This document shows, piece after piece, positions 5,519 through 5,519 of a stretch of DNA of 5,519 nucleotides (position 1 is the stretch's first letter; each line of letters starts with the position of its first letter). Source of the stretch: Nitrosarchaeum sp. (lineage in GTDB: Archaea > Thermoproteota > Nitrososphaeria > Nitrososphaerales > Nitrosopumilaceae); contig JABFSW010000100.1 of assembly GCA_013140415.1 (NCBI GenBank), positions 1-5,519 of the forward strand, given 5' to 3'. The translations under genes and the position numbers were made by a program. Below the pieces are notes generated by a model that worked only from the letters and a program-made list of their open reading frames with translations, was not told where the DNA came from and searched no databases.

Positions 5519-5519
5519 C

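Overview
The window looks like part of an archaeal chromosome, most likely a low-GC ammonia-oxidising archaeon (Nitrososphaerota/Thaumarchaeota, Nitrosopumilus-like). The evidence for an archaeon is an archaeal/eukaryotic-type ribosomal protein uS11, an archaeal-length RtcB RNA ligase, a PDCD5/TFAR19-like protein, and AT-rich TATA-like boxes centred about 24-26 nt before several start codons, which points to leaderless mRNAs. The placement within Nitrososphaerota rests on overall resemblance and was not tested by a search. Several genes start with TTG or GTG.

Layout. A membrane-anchored protein, cut by the left edge, runs on the minus strand (about 150 to 1). It diverges from rps11 (261-746, +). 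rps11 converges on a compact minus-strand operon transcribed in the order rtcB (2915-1467), PDCD5-like gene (1470-1057), unknown 103-residue gene (1054-743). Within the operon the first junction is a 4-nt TTGA stop/start overlap and the second a 2-nt gap. A 77-bp divergent promoter region separates rtcB from purB (2993-4354, +). purB converges on, and overlaps by 8 bp, a stand-alone asparagine-synthase-like PP-loop ATPase gene (5102-4347, -). After an 81-bp divergent spacer comes a pterin-4a-carbinolamine dehydratase gene (5184-5462, +), followed by a terminator-like hairpin and a TATA-like box at the right edge.

Function. These are mostly housekeeping genes: translation (uS11), RNA repair and tRNA splicing (RtcB), purine synthesis (PurB), a probable ATP-dependent amide-forming enzyme, and a pterin-recycling enzyme. 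The genes are packed very tightly, there is no stretch over 300 bases without a gene, and no tRNA, rRNA, CRISPR array or mobile element is visible. The less ordinary points are the rtcB/PDCD5-like/unknown operon, a 14-bp perfect palindrome at the rtcB promoter, an 8-bp hairpin just before the unknown gene, an acidic N-terminal extension on uS11, and the glutaminase-less asparagine-synthase-like protein. I see no clearly novel defence or mobile system here.
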